A stretch of DNA of 64,000 nt from Flavobacteriales bacterium (GTDB lineage Bacteria > Bacteroidota > Bacteroidia > Flavobacteriales_F > PHOS-HE28): the NCBI GenBank assembly GCA_020635675.1, contig JACJZJ010000003.1, positions 248,001 to 312,000 on the forward strand, given 5' to 3'. The notes below the pieces were generated by a model, which did not search any database, had not been told where the DNA came from, and saw nothing but the letters and a program-made list of their open reading frames with translations. The translations under genes were made by a program, and so were the position numbers. Below are positions 1 through 8,933 of the stretch, piece by piece (within the stretch, counting starts at the first letter, position 1; each line of letters begins with the position of its first letter).

Positions 1-527
1 GGCGGACCTGGGACCGCTGCCTTCTGTTCCCAGAGATCGTTCACCGGATCATAGCGCCAGACCTCGTTCGTGGGCACGTTCCCCGCGAGCATGCCCGTGC
101 AGATGAAGGCATGGCCGCCACCGATGATCACCGATGACGCATACCGACCGGCGGTCGGGAGCGAGGCCTTCGCGCTCCAACTGTCCGCGCCGGGGTCGTA
201 GCACCACAATTCGTTCAGGGGACCGTTCGCGTCCAGCCCACCGAAGAGATAGCCTTTGTCATCCAGGGCGAACGCGGTGCAGTACTGCCGGGGACTTGCA
301 GGCAACACCGCGATGGTATCCCAGACCTCCGTGTAGGTGTCGAACACGTACCAGTCGTCGGTCAGTTGGAAGTTCAGATCGAGGCCTGTACCGACAAAGG
401 TCTTCTCATAGATGGTGAAGCTGGCCGCATCGTCCCGCGCGCTGCCCGGAAAGTCGGGCAACTGCACCCATTGCTGGGCACCTGCGGCTGTGCCGCACAG
501 ACAGGTGAGGAGCGTCAAGGCACGCAT
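1..527 (-). CDS. Kelch-repeat secreted protein, N-terminal part (runs off the window)
   Basis: An open frame runs from an ATG at 525-527 to the window edge without a stop. The N-terminus (MRALTLLTCLCGTAAGAQ) is a typical signal peptide ending in A-Q. The rest contains Kelch-type blades: a repeated pattern of paired glycines (YLFGGLDANG; IIGGGHAFICTG) followed by a W-x-YDP motif (LWCYDPGADSW; VWRYDPVNDLW). Such beta-propellers in Bacteroidota are usually exported and often carry a T9SS sorting tail, which would lie outside the window. It is transcribed divergently from the hydrolase at 576. A -7 box (TACCTTCG on the minus strand, 532-539) sits only four bases before the ATG. Ligand or enzymatic function unknown. 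Confidence 0.75.
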   Translation of the reverse strand, partial: MRALTLLTCLCGTAAGAQQWVQLPDFPGSARDDAASFTIYEKTFVGTGLDLNFQLTDDWYVFDTYTEVWDTIAVLPASPRQYCTAFALDDKGYLFGGLDANGPLNELWCYDPGADSWSAKASLPTAGRYASSVIIGGGHAFICTGMLAGNVPTNEVWRYDPVNDLWEQKAAVPGP

Positions 528-531
528 GGAT

Positions 532-539
532 CGAAGGTA
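532..539 (-). promoter_or_regulatory. Bacteroidota -7 promoter box for the Kelch gene
   Basis: On the minus strand this reads TACCTTCG, a match to TAnnTTTG/TAnnTTCG. It ends four bases before the start codon, so the transcript would be leaderless or nearly so. No clear -33 TTG element was seen. Confidence 0.4.
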
Positions 540-575
540 GGACGTCGGATCCCCACCTTTGCGCTGCTTCATGCC

Positions 576-1697
576 ATGTGGATCGCGATCACCCTGCTCA
601 TCATCGTTCTTGCACCGATCATCGCGCTGATCATCTACTTCCGCACCGCGGCGCGCATCGGTTCCAACCCCACAGGGGAGCGCCTGGAGCGCATCCGGGC
701 GCAACCGAACTACCGCGATGGCAAGCTGTACAACCTCGAGCCCACGGACATGAACATGCCGTTCACCGTGATGCTCAAGGTGATGTGGACCATGCTGCAA
801 GGGCAGAAGGGAAGGGAGCCGCAGGGGCCGTTGCCCACGGTGAAGTTCGACCGCGAGTTCTGGGAACGGATCCCGGCCGATCAGGTCGGGCTCTGCTGGT
901 TCGGGCACAGCTGCCTGCTGATCAAGCTCGATGGGCTCACCTTTCTCACCGATCCGGTCTTCGGTGAGCGCGCGTCCACTTTCACCTTCGCCGGACCCAG
1001 GCGCTTCCCCTATACTGAACGCATCACGGTCGAGCAGCTACCCCACATCGATGTGCTCCTGCTCTCGCACGACCACTACGACCATCTCTGCTACGAGACC
1101 ATTTTGGAACTGGTGGCCGGTAAGAAGATCGGACGGACCATCGCCGCATTGGGAGTGGGTGCCCACTTGGCGAAGTGGGACATGCCTGCGGATATGATCA
1201 CTGAAGTGGAATGGTGGCAGCAGGTCCAGGCCGGACCGGTCACGCTCACCTTCGCGCCCACGCGCCACTTCACCGGTCGCAGCATGACCAATCGCTTCAG
1301 CACGCTGTGGGGTTCGTTCGTATTGGAAGGGAAGAGCAAGCGGTTGTACTTCGGCGCCGACTCCGGCTATTCACCCACCTTCAAGGAGCTTGGTGAACGC
1401 TTCGGCCGCTTCGACCTGGCCATGTTGGAGTGCGGTGCTTACAGCGAATACTGGCCGCTGATCCACATGTTCCCCGAACAGACCGCCCAAGCGGCGAAGG
1501 ACCTGAACGCAGATGTGCTCATGCCGATCCATTGGGGGCAGTTCGCGCTGGGACTGCATCCCTGGAAGGAGTCGATCGAGCGGGTGACGACCAAGGCTGC
1601 GGAGCTGGACCTGCCGTTGCTCACCCCGCGCATCGGACGGATCATCACTTCGTTCGACACCTCAGTGAACGAGCGATGGTGGGAGGAGGTGGCGTAG
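576..1697 (+). CDS. MBL-fold metallo-hydrolase, NAPE-PLD-like, membrane-anchored
   Basis: A 373-residue metallo-beta-lactamase-fold protein. I place the start at the ATG at 576 because it begins a hydrophobic N-terminal segment (MWIAITLLIIVLAPIIAL); the open frame upstream to 366 is antisense to the Kelch gene and looks non-genic. The metal-binding motif SHDHYDHL lies near residue 167, preceded by the FGHSCLLI strand and TDPVFG loop. Further histidine ligands are in PTRHFTGR and in PIHWGQF near the C-terminus. This layout matches the NAPE-PLD/UlaG-like branch acting on phosphodiester or lactone substrates. The true substrate cannot be read from sequence. It stands alone, divergent from the Kelch gene. 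Confidence 0.85.
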   Translation: MWIAITLLIIVLAPIIALIIYFRTAARIGSNPTGERLERIRAQPNYRDGKLYNLEPTDMNMPFTVMLKVMWTMLQGQKGREPQGPLPTVKFDREFWERIPADQVGLCWFGHSCLLIKLDGLTFLTDPVFGERASTFTFAGPRRFPYTERITVEQLPHIDVLLLSHDHYDHLCYETILELVAGKKIGRTIAALGVGAHLAKWDMPADMITEVEWWQQVQAGPVTLTFAPTRHFTGRSMTNRFSTLWGSFVLEGKSKRLYFGADSGYSPTFKELGERFGRFDLAMLECGAYSEYWPLIHMFPEQTAQAAKDLNADVLMPIHWGQFALGLHPWKESIERVTTKAAELDLPLLTPRIGRIITSFDTSVNERWWEEVA

Positions 1698-1784
1698 CGG
1701 CTCCGCTGAGACTGGTGCTGAGTGCAGCCCACCAACACACCACACCCTTGTCTTCTCTGCGCCTCAGCGACTCTGCGGCCTTTT

Positions 1785-1819
1785 CTCAGTAGCAGTACTT
1801 CCCCTCCGCGATCATTTTC
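1785..1819. repeat. 35-bp direct repeat, copy 1
   Basis: Identical over 35 bp to 3199-3233. The two copies cover the last codons and stop of an acyl-CoA dehydrogenase and bracket the S41 peptidase gene exactly, with a start-to-start distance of 1414 bp. Directly outside copy 1 (about 1752-1784) is a low-complexity stretch of tctgcg-type words resembling dispersed intergenic repeats. Confidence 0.85.
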
Positions 1820-1878
1820 GCCAACGTCTTCCGCGGCCAGGACGTGTTCAGCGTCGGGTTCTTGCTCCGGTGCATGCC
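1786..1878 (-). pseudogene. Remnant of an acyl-CoA dehydrogenase 3' end
   Basis: Read on the minus strand, this encodes a degenerate copy of the last ~31 residues of the acyl-CoA dehydrogenase at 3200-4990. The pattern SKN-x-x-x-NT-x-x-x-RK-x-x-AK is kept and the last residues MIAEGKYCY plus the TGA stop are identical. It is one codon shorter and has no upstream coding sequence: the frame hits a stop at about 1909. The terminal 35 bp (1785-1819) are identical to 3199-3233. It therefore looks like the displaced tail of a former or second gene copy, left on the far side of the S41 peptidase gene. Confidence 0.8.
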
Positions 1879-1911
1879 GCTCAGCCAGAGGGTTCGATCG
1901 GGGAGTGTGCT

Positions 1912-3192
1912 TCAATGGACCATGAGCAAATGGATCGCTTTTTCGAGCATGGCGTCATGACCGTCCGACCGTGCCACCTCATGCGTCGGCGTGATCCCAC
2001 GGCCGTCCGCTTCCCGCTCAACGAGCCACCAGTCCTTGCGGGATATCGTGCATGCGATGCGCGTGTTCGGAAGATGCATGATGCGAGCGCTGCCGCTGAT
2101 CACGGTGCGGTTCCCGCCGCTTTCCTCCCCGATCAAGGGGCCGCGATGGAAGTGCTCGAGCTGTGCGAGCACCATTGTGGTCGCGGAGAAGCTTCCTCCA
2201 TCCATCAACGTGCAGAGCGCACCTGAATAGGAGTCCTTCACGGGTCGTGTGAACCCGGCGGAGGGCCCCTTCGCCACAAGGCTGAACGGCCGGTCGAGGA
2301 GGTGCGCCAGCAGGCGCTTGGCGGCGCGAGGATCCCCACCCTGGTTGCCGCGCAGGTCGAGCACTAAGCGGCAGATCCTGCGGTCCCGCATCATGGCGAA
2401 GGCCGCATCGATCCCGTTCGGCCTCACGAGCGCTCGTTCGAAACTGCCGATGCGCAGCAGGGCAATGCTGTCCGGGAGGAAGGAAAGCTCCAGGCCCTGC
2501 GCGGGAACCGGTGTGCAGGATGCCGGCAACGCGGCTGCTTCTGAAGCATCCATCACCAGTTCGGTGCGCACACCGTCCTTCTCGATCACGACCTGGAAGC
2601 GTTCCGGCTCACCGAACGAGAAGCGGTAATAGCTCCGGAACCATGTGTTCAGGATCCAGGACGCATACGACGTGTGGCGCCCATCGCGGACCTGTCGCGT
2701 GAGCAGGGTATCGATGATCCGATCCGCAGGCGAGTTGTTGATCGCAAGGATCCGTGCGCCGGTGTACCGATCGTCAGGCCGGGCGGCATCGCAGCCCACA
2801 TGGAGCGCGGTGTCCGTAAAGACCACGGGCAAAGGGAAATAGCGGGCTGGCGCGGTCGCGGCCCATTCCTCGGTGGGCAGGAACAGGGTGTGGCCGTCGC
2901 CGAGCAGCGGGTACAGCGCGGAGATGCGGCCCAGGAACTCGAACTCGGTCAGCGGTCGGTCCAGGCTCCTGTGCAGGCTGTCGACACACCTATCGAACTG
3001 CTCGGGTGTGCAGTACCGGTATGGCGCAGGATGGTGCTTCTTCAGCGCCGCCGCCAGCGCGTCCAGGTCCTCGTGCAACTGGTCGACGGTCCACTGCGGC
3101 ATCCGGCCGAAGGGATCGCCCTGCCCGTAGGCGGCCAGAAGTGCGGGACACCACGAGGCGAGCAGCGCAGCACGTGTCAGTGCCGTCACCAT
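1912..3192 (-). CDS. S41-family peptidase, secreted
   Basis: A 426-residue protein with an N-terminal hydrophobic signal-like segment (to about residue 24, AAYGQG). The C-terminal half has the S41 (Tsp/tricorn-type) core: the strand RLVLDLRGNQGGD, followed by GGSFSATT, where the serine near residue 336 is the likely nucleophile, and GEESGGN after it. The PDZ normally between the N-terminal helices and the core is not obvious. The ATG lies only seven bases after the acyl-CoA dehydrogenase stop, so it is probably read on the same transcript. The gene is framed by 35-bp direct repeats (1785-1819 and 3199-3233), suggesting insertion at the 3' end of the dehydrogenase gene. No functional link to beta-oxidation is evident. 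Confidence 0.85.
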   Translation of the reverse strand: MVTALTRAALLASWCPALLAAYGQGDPFGRMPQWTVDQLHEDLDALAAALKKHHPAPYRYCTPEQFDRCVDSLHRSLDRPLTEFEFLGRISALYPLLGDGHTLFLPTEEWAATAPARYFPLPVVFTDTALHVGCDAARPDDRYTGARILAINNSPADRIIDTLLTRQVRDGRHTSYASWILNTWFRSYYRFSFGEPERFQVVIEKDGVRTELVMDASEAAALPASCTPVPAQGLELSFLPDSIALLRIGSFERALVRPNGIDAAFAMMRDRRICRLVLDLRGNQGGDPRAAKRLLAHLLDRPFSLVAKGPSAGFTRPVKDSYSGALCTLMDGGSFSATTMVLAQLEHFHRGPLIGEESGGNRTVISGSARIMHLPNTRIACTISRKDWWLVEREADGRGITPTHEVARSDGHDAMLEKAIHLLMVH

Positions 3193-3199
3193 CGTCCGC

Positions 3200-4990
<1,791 letters not shown>

Positions 4991-5043
4991 GGTGAGAGGG
5001 GCAGAAGCCCGGAAGATCTTGTAACGGCCGGGTCGTGATAAAG

Positions 5044-5059
5044 TTATGCATGCATAACA
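5044..5059. promoter_or_regulatory. Probable MarR operator (site 1)
   Basis: GTTATGCATGCATAAC, a perfect 16-bp palindrome 54 bases before the acyl-CoA dehydrogenase ATG and 37 bases before the divergent 2H phosphoesterase ATG. The same arms (GTTATGC-GCATAAC) occur at 11856-11871 before the MarR gene. Shared palindromes upstream of a MarR gene and its pathway gene are the classic pattern of an autoregulated repressor. Confidence 0.7.
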
Positions 5060-5096
5060 AAATCGCAAATGCCTCCATCTTGATCCCTTCGGTCCT

Positions 5097-5696
5097 ATGA
5101 CTTGGGTCTTGACGTGCCTGTCCACCCGCAATTCGCAGCTTTACGCGGTGCTGCAGCGCTTCCTCCTCACCATCCTCCCATCGCCTGCGCTTTCGGCCGA
5201 GGTGCAGCGTCTTCGTGCCTTGCTCCACCCCGCCGTCGGCTCCTTCAGCGGACGCAACACACCGCCGCACATCACCCTCTGCTTCCTCGATCTGCCCGAC
5301 GCGCACGGACCGGTCATCATCGAAGCCATCGCACGTGGCACCGCCAGCCTGCAGCCCTTCACCCTTCACTACCAAGGCATCACGCATTTCCCCGATAGGC
5401 GCACCATCTACATCGATCCGGTGGAAAAGGACGAGATCGCCAGCTTGCGTGTGCCCATCGTTACAGCATTGAAGGAAGATCATGCGCTACGCGACGCCCT
5501 GCGCGAGACCGACCACCCGCACCTCACCATCGCGGCCGGACTGAAGACACAGCAATTCGAACAGGCTTGGAAGATCCTTGCGCCTCATGCAATTGAGACG
5601 AACGAGGGCGTGAACGAGCTTGTTCTGATGAGGCGCCCCTTGGTCGCTGGTAGCAGCTATGTACCGATCGAGCGTTTCGCTTTCGATCGCGGTTAG
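5097..5696 (+). CDS. 2H phosphoesterase, 2'-5' RNA ligase family
   Basis: A protein of up to 199 residues with the two HxT motifs of the 2H superfamily: PPHITLCF near residue 58 and HPHLTIAAG near residue 142, spaced as in ThpR/LigT-type 2'-5' RNA ligases and cyclic phosphodiesterases. These act on RNA 2',3'-cyclic ends. The ATG at 5097 is used here, but homology to the usual N-terminus (QRFLLTILPSP) would also fit a GTG at 5148. It is divergent from the acyl-CoA dehydrogenase and shares the region holding the MarR-type palindrome. It converges on the SRAP gene across 47 bases that contain a small palindrome (5708-5722). Confidence 0.8.
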   Translation: MTWVLTCLSTRNSQLYAVLQRFLLTILPSPALSAEVQRLRALLHPAVGSFSGRNTPPHITLCFLDLPDAHGPVIIEAIARGTASLQPFTLHYQGITHFPDRRTIYIDPVEKDEIASLRVPIVTALKEDHALRDALRETDHPHLTIAAGLKTQQFEQAWKILAPHAIETNEGVNELVLMRRPLVAGSSYVPIERFAFDRG

Positions 5697-5743
5697 CGAA
5701 CACCCAGACCTGATCATCAGGTAGTGGTTTGTGCACCAACTGG

Positions 5744-6412
5744 TCAGGAACTCATCTCTTCCGCCAGCATGTGTTGCTCAGGGAAGGCAGTGCACAACGC
5801 TTTGGTTTCCGCAACGCTCAGCTCTGCCCGGACCCAGGTCTCCTCCAGTTCCTTCGGGATGATCACCGGCATTCTTTTCTTCGAATTGTGGATCCGTGCC
5901 ATCAATGGGTTGGCAGCGGTCGTCAGCACAGAGTACGTCCTATATCCGAGAGCACTTTCCTCCCAGATCCCGGCCAACGAGAAAGCGCCATCGCGGTCAA
6001 TTCTGATCTTGAAAGGGGTCTTTTTCTTGCCCTGATCTTGCCATTCGAAGAACTCCGTCACGGGGATCAGACAGCGATTGCCATTTTCGAAGGCTGACTT
6101 GTACGTACGCTTCGTCTCCACATCCTCGGATATCGTGTTGTACGTGGGATACTTTTTCAGGAATTCATTGGCTTCCTGCTCGGTCCGCGTTCGGGTAGGG
6201 AGGAATCCCCATCTGCCAATGGAGAATTCATCCGGTTCCGCTGTTGTGATGATGGGCCAGAACGGACGTGCGAAGGCCACGATACGGCGGATCGGCAGAA
6301 TGCTCCGGTCATCGTTTTCCAAGATCTCGATCGGGCTGCGATACGATAGCTTGCGGTTGTAGTCTTGTTGCAAAGCCGCATACGAGCGATCCAGCGCTGT
6401 CGTATAGCACAT
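5744..6412 (-). CDS. yedK: SRAP-domain abasic-site processing protein (YedK/HMCES family)
   Basis: A 222-residue SRAP protein. The family forms a covalent thiazolidine link between its N-terminal Cys2 and abasic sites in single-stranded DNA, which decides the start: the ATG at 6412 gives Met-Cys (MCYTTALDR), whereas the TTG at 6430 would bury the cysteine. Other family marks are LIPVTEFFEWQ (conserved Glu), the WGFLPTRT strand, and IHNSKKRMPVIIP with the conserved His and RMPV. It lies between the thiolase and acyl-CoA dehydrogenase of the beta-oxidation set. Immediately upstream (6427-6465) is a relic of a thiolase 3' end, so it appears to have arrived at the thiolase tail. Confidence 0.9.
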   Translation of the reverse strand: MCYTTALDRSYAALQQDYNRKLSYRSPIEILENDDRSILPIRRIVAFARPFWPIITTAEPDEFSIGRWGFLPTRTRTEQEANEFLKKYPTYNTISEDVETKRTYKSAFENGNRCLIPVTEFFEWQDQGKKKTPFKIRIDRDGAFSLAGIWEESALGYRTYSVLTTAANPLMARIHNSKKRMPVIIPKELEETWVRAELSVAETKALCTAFPEQHMLAEEMSS

Positions 6413-6426
6413 TGTTTGTTCGCCGC

Positions 6427-6465
6427 TCAATTCAGCAACTCGAACACACTCGCCGCCCCGCGCCG
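6427..6465 (-). pseudogene. Remnant of a thiolase 3' end
   Basis: On the minus strand this encodes RGAASVFELLN followed by TGA, matching the last residues (QGAASVFELLN, TAG) of the intact thiolase ending at 6561. The differences are largely synonymous (for example GCG GCG AGT GTG against GCT GCG TCG GTC), so it derives from a diverged homologue rather than a recent tandem copy. It sits between an inverted-repeat element and the SRAP gene. Confidence 0.75.
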
Positions 6466-6561
6466 ATCAGAAAATGAGACGATCAGAAGATCAGACGATG
6501 ATCGCACCCACCGCCCGGCCGCGACAGGCATTCCATTTTCTGATCGTCTGATCATCTGATC
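6465..6561. repeat. Inverted-repeat element between the two thiolase tails
   Basis: Rich in gatcag words. The arm 6481-6499 pairs with 6543-6561 (18 of 19), and 6465-6476 pairs with 6534-6545 (12 of 12), around a GC-rich centre. It could be a terminator-like structure or a miniature mobile element. It separates the intact thiolase stop from the relic tail. Confidence 0.65.
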
Positions 6562-7736
6562 TAGTTCAGCAATTCGAAGACCGACGCAGCCCCTTGCCCC
6601 GTACCAACACACATGGTGACGACGCCATACTTCTGCTTGCGCCTTCTCATTTCGTTGAACAGCTGCACGCTCAGCTTCGTGCCCGTGCACCCCAGCGGAT
6701 GCCCCAGCGCGATCGCCCCGCCGTTCACGTTCACGATCTCCGGGTCGATACCCAGCTCGCGCACCACCGCCAGTGATTGCGAAGCGAAGGCCTCGTTCAG
6801 CTCGAACAGTCCGATGTCGTTCAACTTCAGCCCGGCCTTCTCCAGCGCCTTCGGCACCGCGGCCACCGGACCGATGCCCATGATGCGCGGCTCCACACCG
6901 GCGACGTGGTAGGAGAGGAGGCGCGCGATCGGTCTCACATTGAGCTGCTTCAGCATGCGCTCGCTCACCACCAGCACGAAGGCCGCGCCATCGCTCGTCT
7001 GGCTCGCGTTGCCCGCCGTCACGCTGCCCTTCGCATCGAAGACCGGCTTCAACTTCGCCAGGCCTTCCAGGGTGCTCGCGCGCGGACCTTCATCCGTATC
7101 CACCACGTACTTCTCCACCTGGCGCTTCTCCTTCGCGTCCAGGTACACGCGCTCGACTTCCACCGGCACGATCTCGTCGGTGAAGCGGCCCGCGCTGATC
7201 GCCGCCAGCGCCTTCTCGTTGCTCTTCAGCGCGAAGGCGTCCTGGTCCTCGCGGCTCACGTTGAAGTCGCGCGCCACGGCCTCGGCGGTGAGGCCCATGC
7301 CCCAGTAGTAGGTCGGGTTCACCTTGCTCACCTCGTAGTTGGGCACGATGCGCCAGCCGCCGAAGGGGATGGGGCTCATGCACTCCACGCCGCCGGCGAT
7401 GATCACGTCGGCCTGTCCGCTGTGGATCTTGGCCGCGGCAATGGCGATCGTCTCGCTGCCGCTGCTGCAATAGCGGTTCACCGTCATGCCCGGCACCTTG
7501 TCGGTGTTCAGGCCCATCAGGCTGATCATACGGCCGATGTTCAGGCCCTGCTCGGCCTCGGGCGTCGCGTTGCCCACGATCACATCGTCCACCTGCTCAC
7601 TGGCCAGGTTGGGCACGGTGCTCATCAGGTGCTGGATCACCTTCGCCGCCAGGTCATCGGGACGGGTGAAACGGAATTTGCCTCTGGGAGCTTTCCCGAC
7701 GGCGGAACGAAAGCCTGCGATGATGTATGCGTTCAT
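6561..7736 (-). CDS. fadA: Acetyl-CoA C-acyltransferase (thiolase)
   Basis: A 391-residue type II thiolase, performing the last step of beta-oxidation, thiolytic cleavage of 3-ketoacyl-CoA. The nucleophilic Cys90 lies in NRYCSSGSE, the conserved NEAFA is present, the general-base His is in GGAIALGHPLGCTG near residue 346, and the second catalytic Cys is in MCVGTGQG near residue 376. Length and N-terminus are standard. It is downstream of the FadN-like gene on the same strand, but a repeat-bounded transglutaminase-like gene has come between them. A diverged copy of its last 11 codons lies downstream next to the SRAP gene. Confidence 0.95.
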   Translation of the reverse strand: MNAYIIAGFRSAVGKAPRGKFRFTRPDDLAAKVIQHLMSTVPNLASEQVDDVIVGNATPEAEQGLNIGRMISLMGLNTDKVPGMTVNRYCSSGSETIAIAAAKIHSGQADVIIAGGVECMSPIPFGGWRIVPNYEVSKVNPTYYWGMGLTAEAVARDFNVSREDQDAFALKSNEKALAAISAGRFTDEIVPVEVERVYLDAKEKRQVEKYVVDTDEGPRASTLEGLAKLKPVFDAKGSVTAGNASQTSDGAAFVLVVSERMLKQLNVRPIARLLSYHVAGVEPRIMGIGPVAAVPKALEKAGLKLNDIGLFELNEAFASQSLAVVRELGIDPEIVNVNGGAIALGHPLGCTGTKLSVQLFNEMRRRKQKYGVVTMCVGTGQGAASVFELLN

Positions 7737-7753
7737 TGCTGTGTGTTCTTTTT

Positions 7754-7852
7754 GGGCGTGCCCCCTCGCAAAAGCCTCGGGGTCGGGCTATCCGCTACAA
7801 GTCCTCGCGGCGATGACGCCGCTCCGGGCTTTCCGCTTCTATCCCTCACGCG
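7754..7852 (+). repeat. ~100-bp repeat, left copy (inverted relative to the right copy)
   Basis: Alignable over its whole length, with small indels and roughly four-fifths identity by eye, to the reverse complement of 8809-8905. It contains a 6-bp hairpin GCGGCG-ATGA-CGCCGC at 7807-7822. The right copy has a different but equally perfect stem at the same place. It starts 17 bases before the thiolase ATG, inside the former operon junction. Confidence 0.8.
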
Positions 7853-7901
7853 GAGTACGAGATCTGTTGTGATCAAGCGGGCTTGGTTCATTATCAGATG
7901 A

Positions 7902-8933
7902 TCATGATTTGAGCATTCCCAGAAGCCTGAAGCCATCGCAGTCAAGATCAACCACACCGCGTGCATCCTTCGGCACCTTGCAAGTCAGTCGATAGCCTCG
8001 CTCCGTTTGTTCAACATTCACGGCAATGAAGTCTGAGCCAGTGCCGTATCGGAGCGTGGCCTTGGTTATCGGAAGAGTTGCAGCGATCTCGACATCAAGT
8101 CGGTTTCCGAGTTTGGCGTGTGCGCCAGAGATGGGAACCACGCCCAGTCGAAGGCATGAATAGTAGAACACAGGCAGCTTGTTGAATTGCTTCTTGGAGA
8201 GCTTTACATCGCACAGCTTCCATTCAGGATCTGCTGGGTAGTGATTCCAAATGAAGCGTTCAGGCAACGGCAGGAAGTAGACTTCGTTGTACTCGCGGAA
8301 GAACTTGCGCTTCTTCATGTCATACCCTCCAGCTGACCAGGTGACGTCAGTGACATACCACCTGTCTTGGAGCTTCACAGCATTCCATGCGTGGTTCGGT
8401 TTACTTAGGTCGAGCTCGGCGTGGAGATCTGCGAAGGATTTCGCGAATCCATTGACCGTGCGACATTCAATTCCCGCCGCAGTGCAAAGACTCGTCAGAA
8501 GGCTTGCATAGCCTTCGCAGACCGCCTTCTTCCGCTTTAGGATTTTGTCCGGGTCCGATCCAAAGCTGCCCCATTTGTACTCGATGTTGTGAGCTACCCA
8601 AATGAAGATGGCCCGGAAACGTTCGTGCTTCTTGTCGAGCCCATGCGTTATCAGAGCGGCCAATTCCGCAGACGGTGTATTCGAAGGAACTTGTAGCGCA
8701 ACCACTGCGCTATCGACCATCGAATAGTCATACGTCCTTAGGTCGATCTCTTGAGCAGAGATCCTTTGGGAAGAGAGAGCCAGCAAACAGAGAACGAGAA
8801 CTGCATTTCGCGTGAGCGATTGAAGCGGAAAGCCCACAGCGCGGTAATCCGCGCGAGGACTTGTAGCGGAAAGCGCGACCCGAGGCTTTGCGAGGGGCAC
8901 GCCCCAACAACCCCTATGCTTCATCGCGTTCAT
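7902..8933 (-). CDS. Transglutaminase-like protein, secreted
   Basis: Carries the transglutaminase-like (papain-fold) triad: Cys in KAVCEGYAS, His in NHAWNAVK and Asp in WYVTDVTW. A signal peptide (VLVLCLLALSSQRISAQ) precedes the mature part. The start is uncertain: an ATG at 8933 overlaps the FadN-like stop (TGATG), giving an N-terminus encoded largely by the right-hand repeat, while a GTG at 8837, inside the repeat, would place the signal peptide close to the N-terminus and is biologically attractive. The gene is bracketed by inverted ~100-bp repeats and has no obvious role in fatty-acid oxidation. It looks like an inserted single-gene cassette. Substrate unknown. Confidence 0.8.
   Translation of the reverse strand: MNAMKHRGCWGVPLAKPRVALSATSPRADYRAVGFPLQSLTRNAVLVLCLLALSSQRISAQEIDLRTYDYSMVDSAVVALQVPSNTPSAELAALITHGLDKKHERFRAIFIWVAHNIEYKWGSFGSDPDKILKRKKAVCEGYASLLTSLCTAAGIECRTVNGFAKSFADLHAELDLSKPNHAWNAVKLQDRWYVTDVTWSAGGYDMKKRKFFREYNEVYFLPLPERFIWNHYPADPEWKLCDVKLSKKQFNKLPVFYYSCLRLGVVPISGAHAKLGNRLDVEIAATLPITKATLRYGTGSDFIAVNVEQTERGYRLTCKVPKDARGVVDLDCDGFRLLGMLKS
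8809..8905 (-). repeat. ~100-bp repeat, right copy
   Basis: Reverse complement aligns with 7754-7852. Contains a perfect hairpin at 8839-8854 (GCGCGG-TAAT-CCGCGC on plus). The stem sequence differs from the left copy at positions that keep pairing, suggesting the structure matters. The repeat overlaps the N-terminal coding region of the transglutaminase-like gene. Confidence 0.8.

Noticed and set aside
5708..5722. ACCTGAT-C-ATCAGGT palindrome between the convergent 2H phosphoesterase and SRAP genes
   Set aside because: Seven-base arms with no T run; could be a weak terminator or chance, so not listed as a feature.
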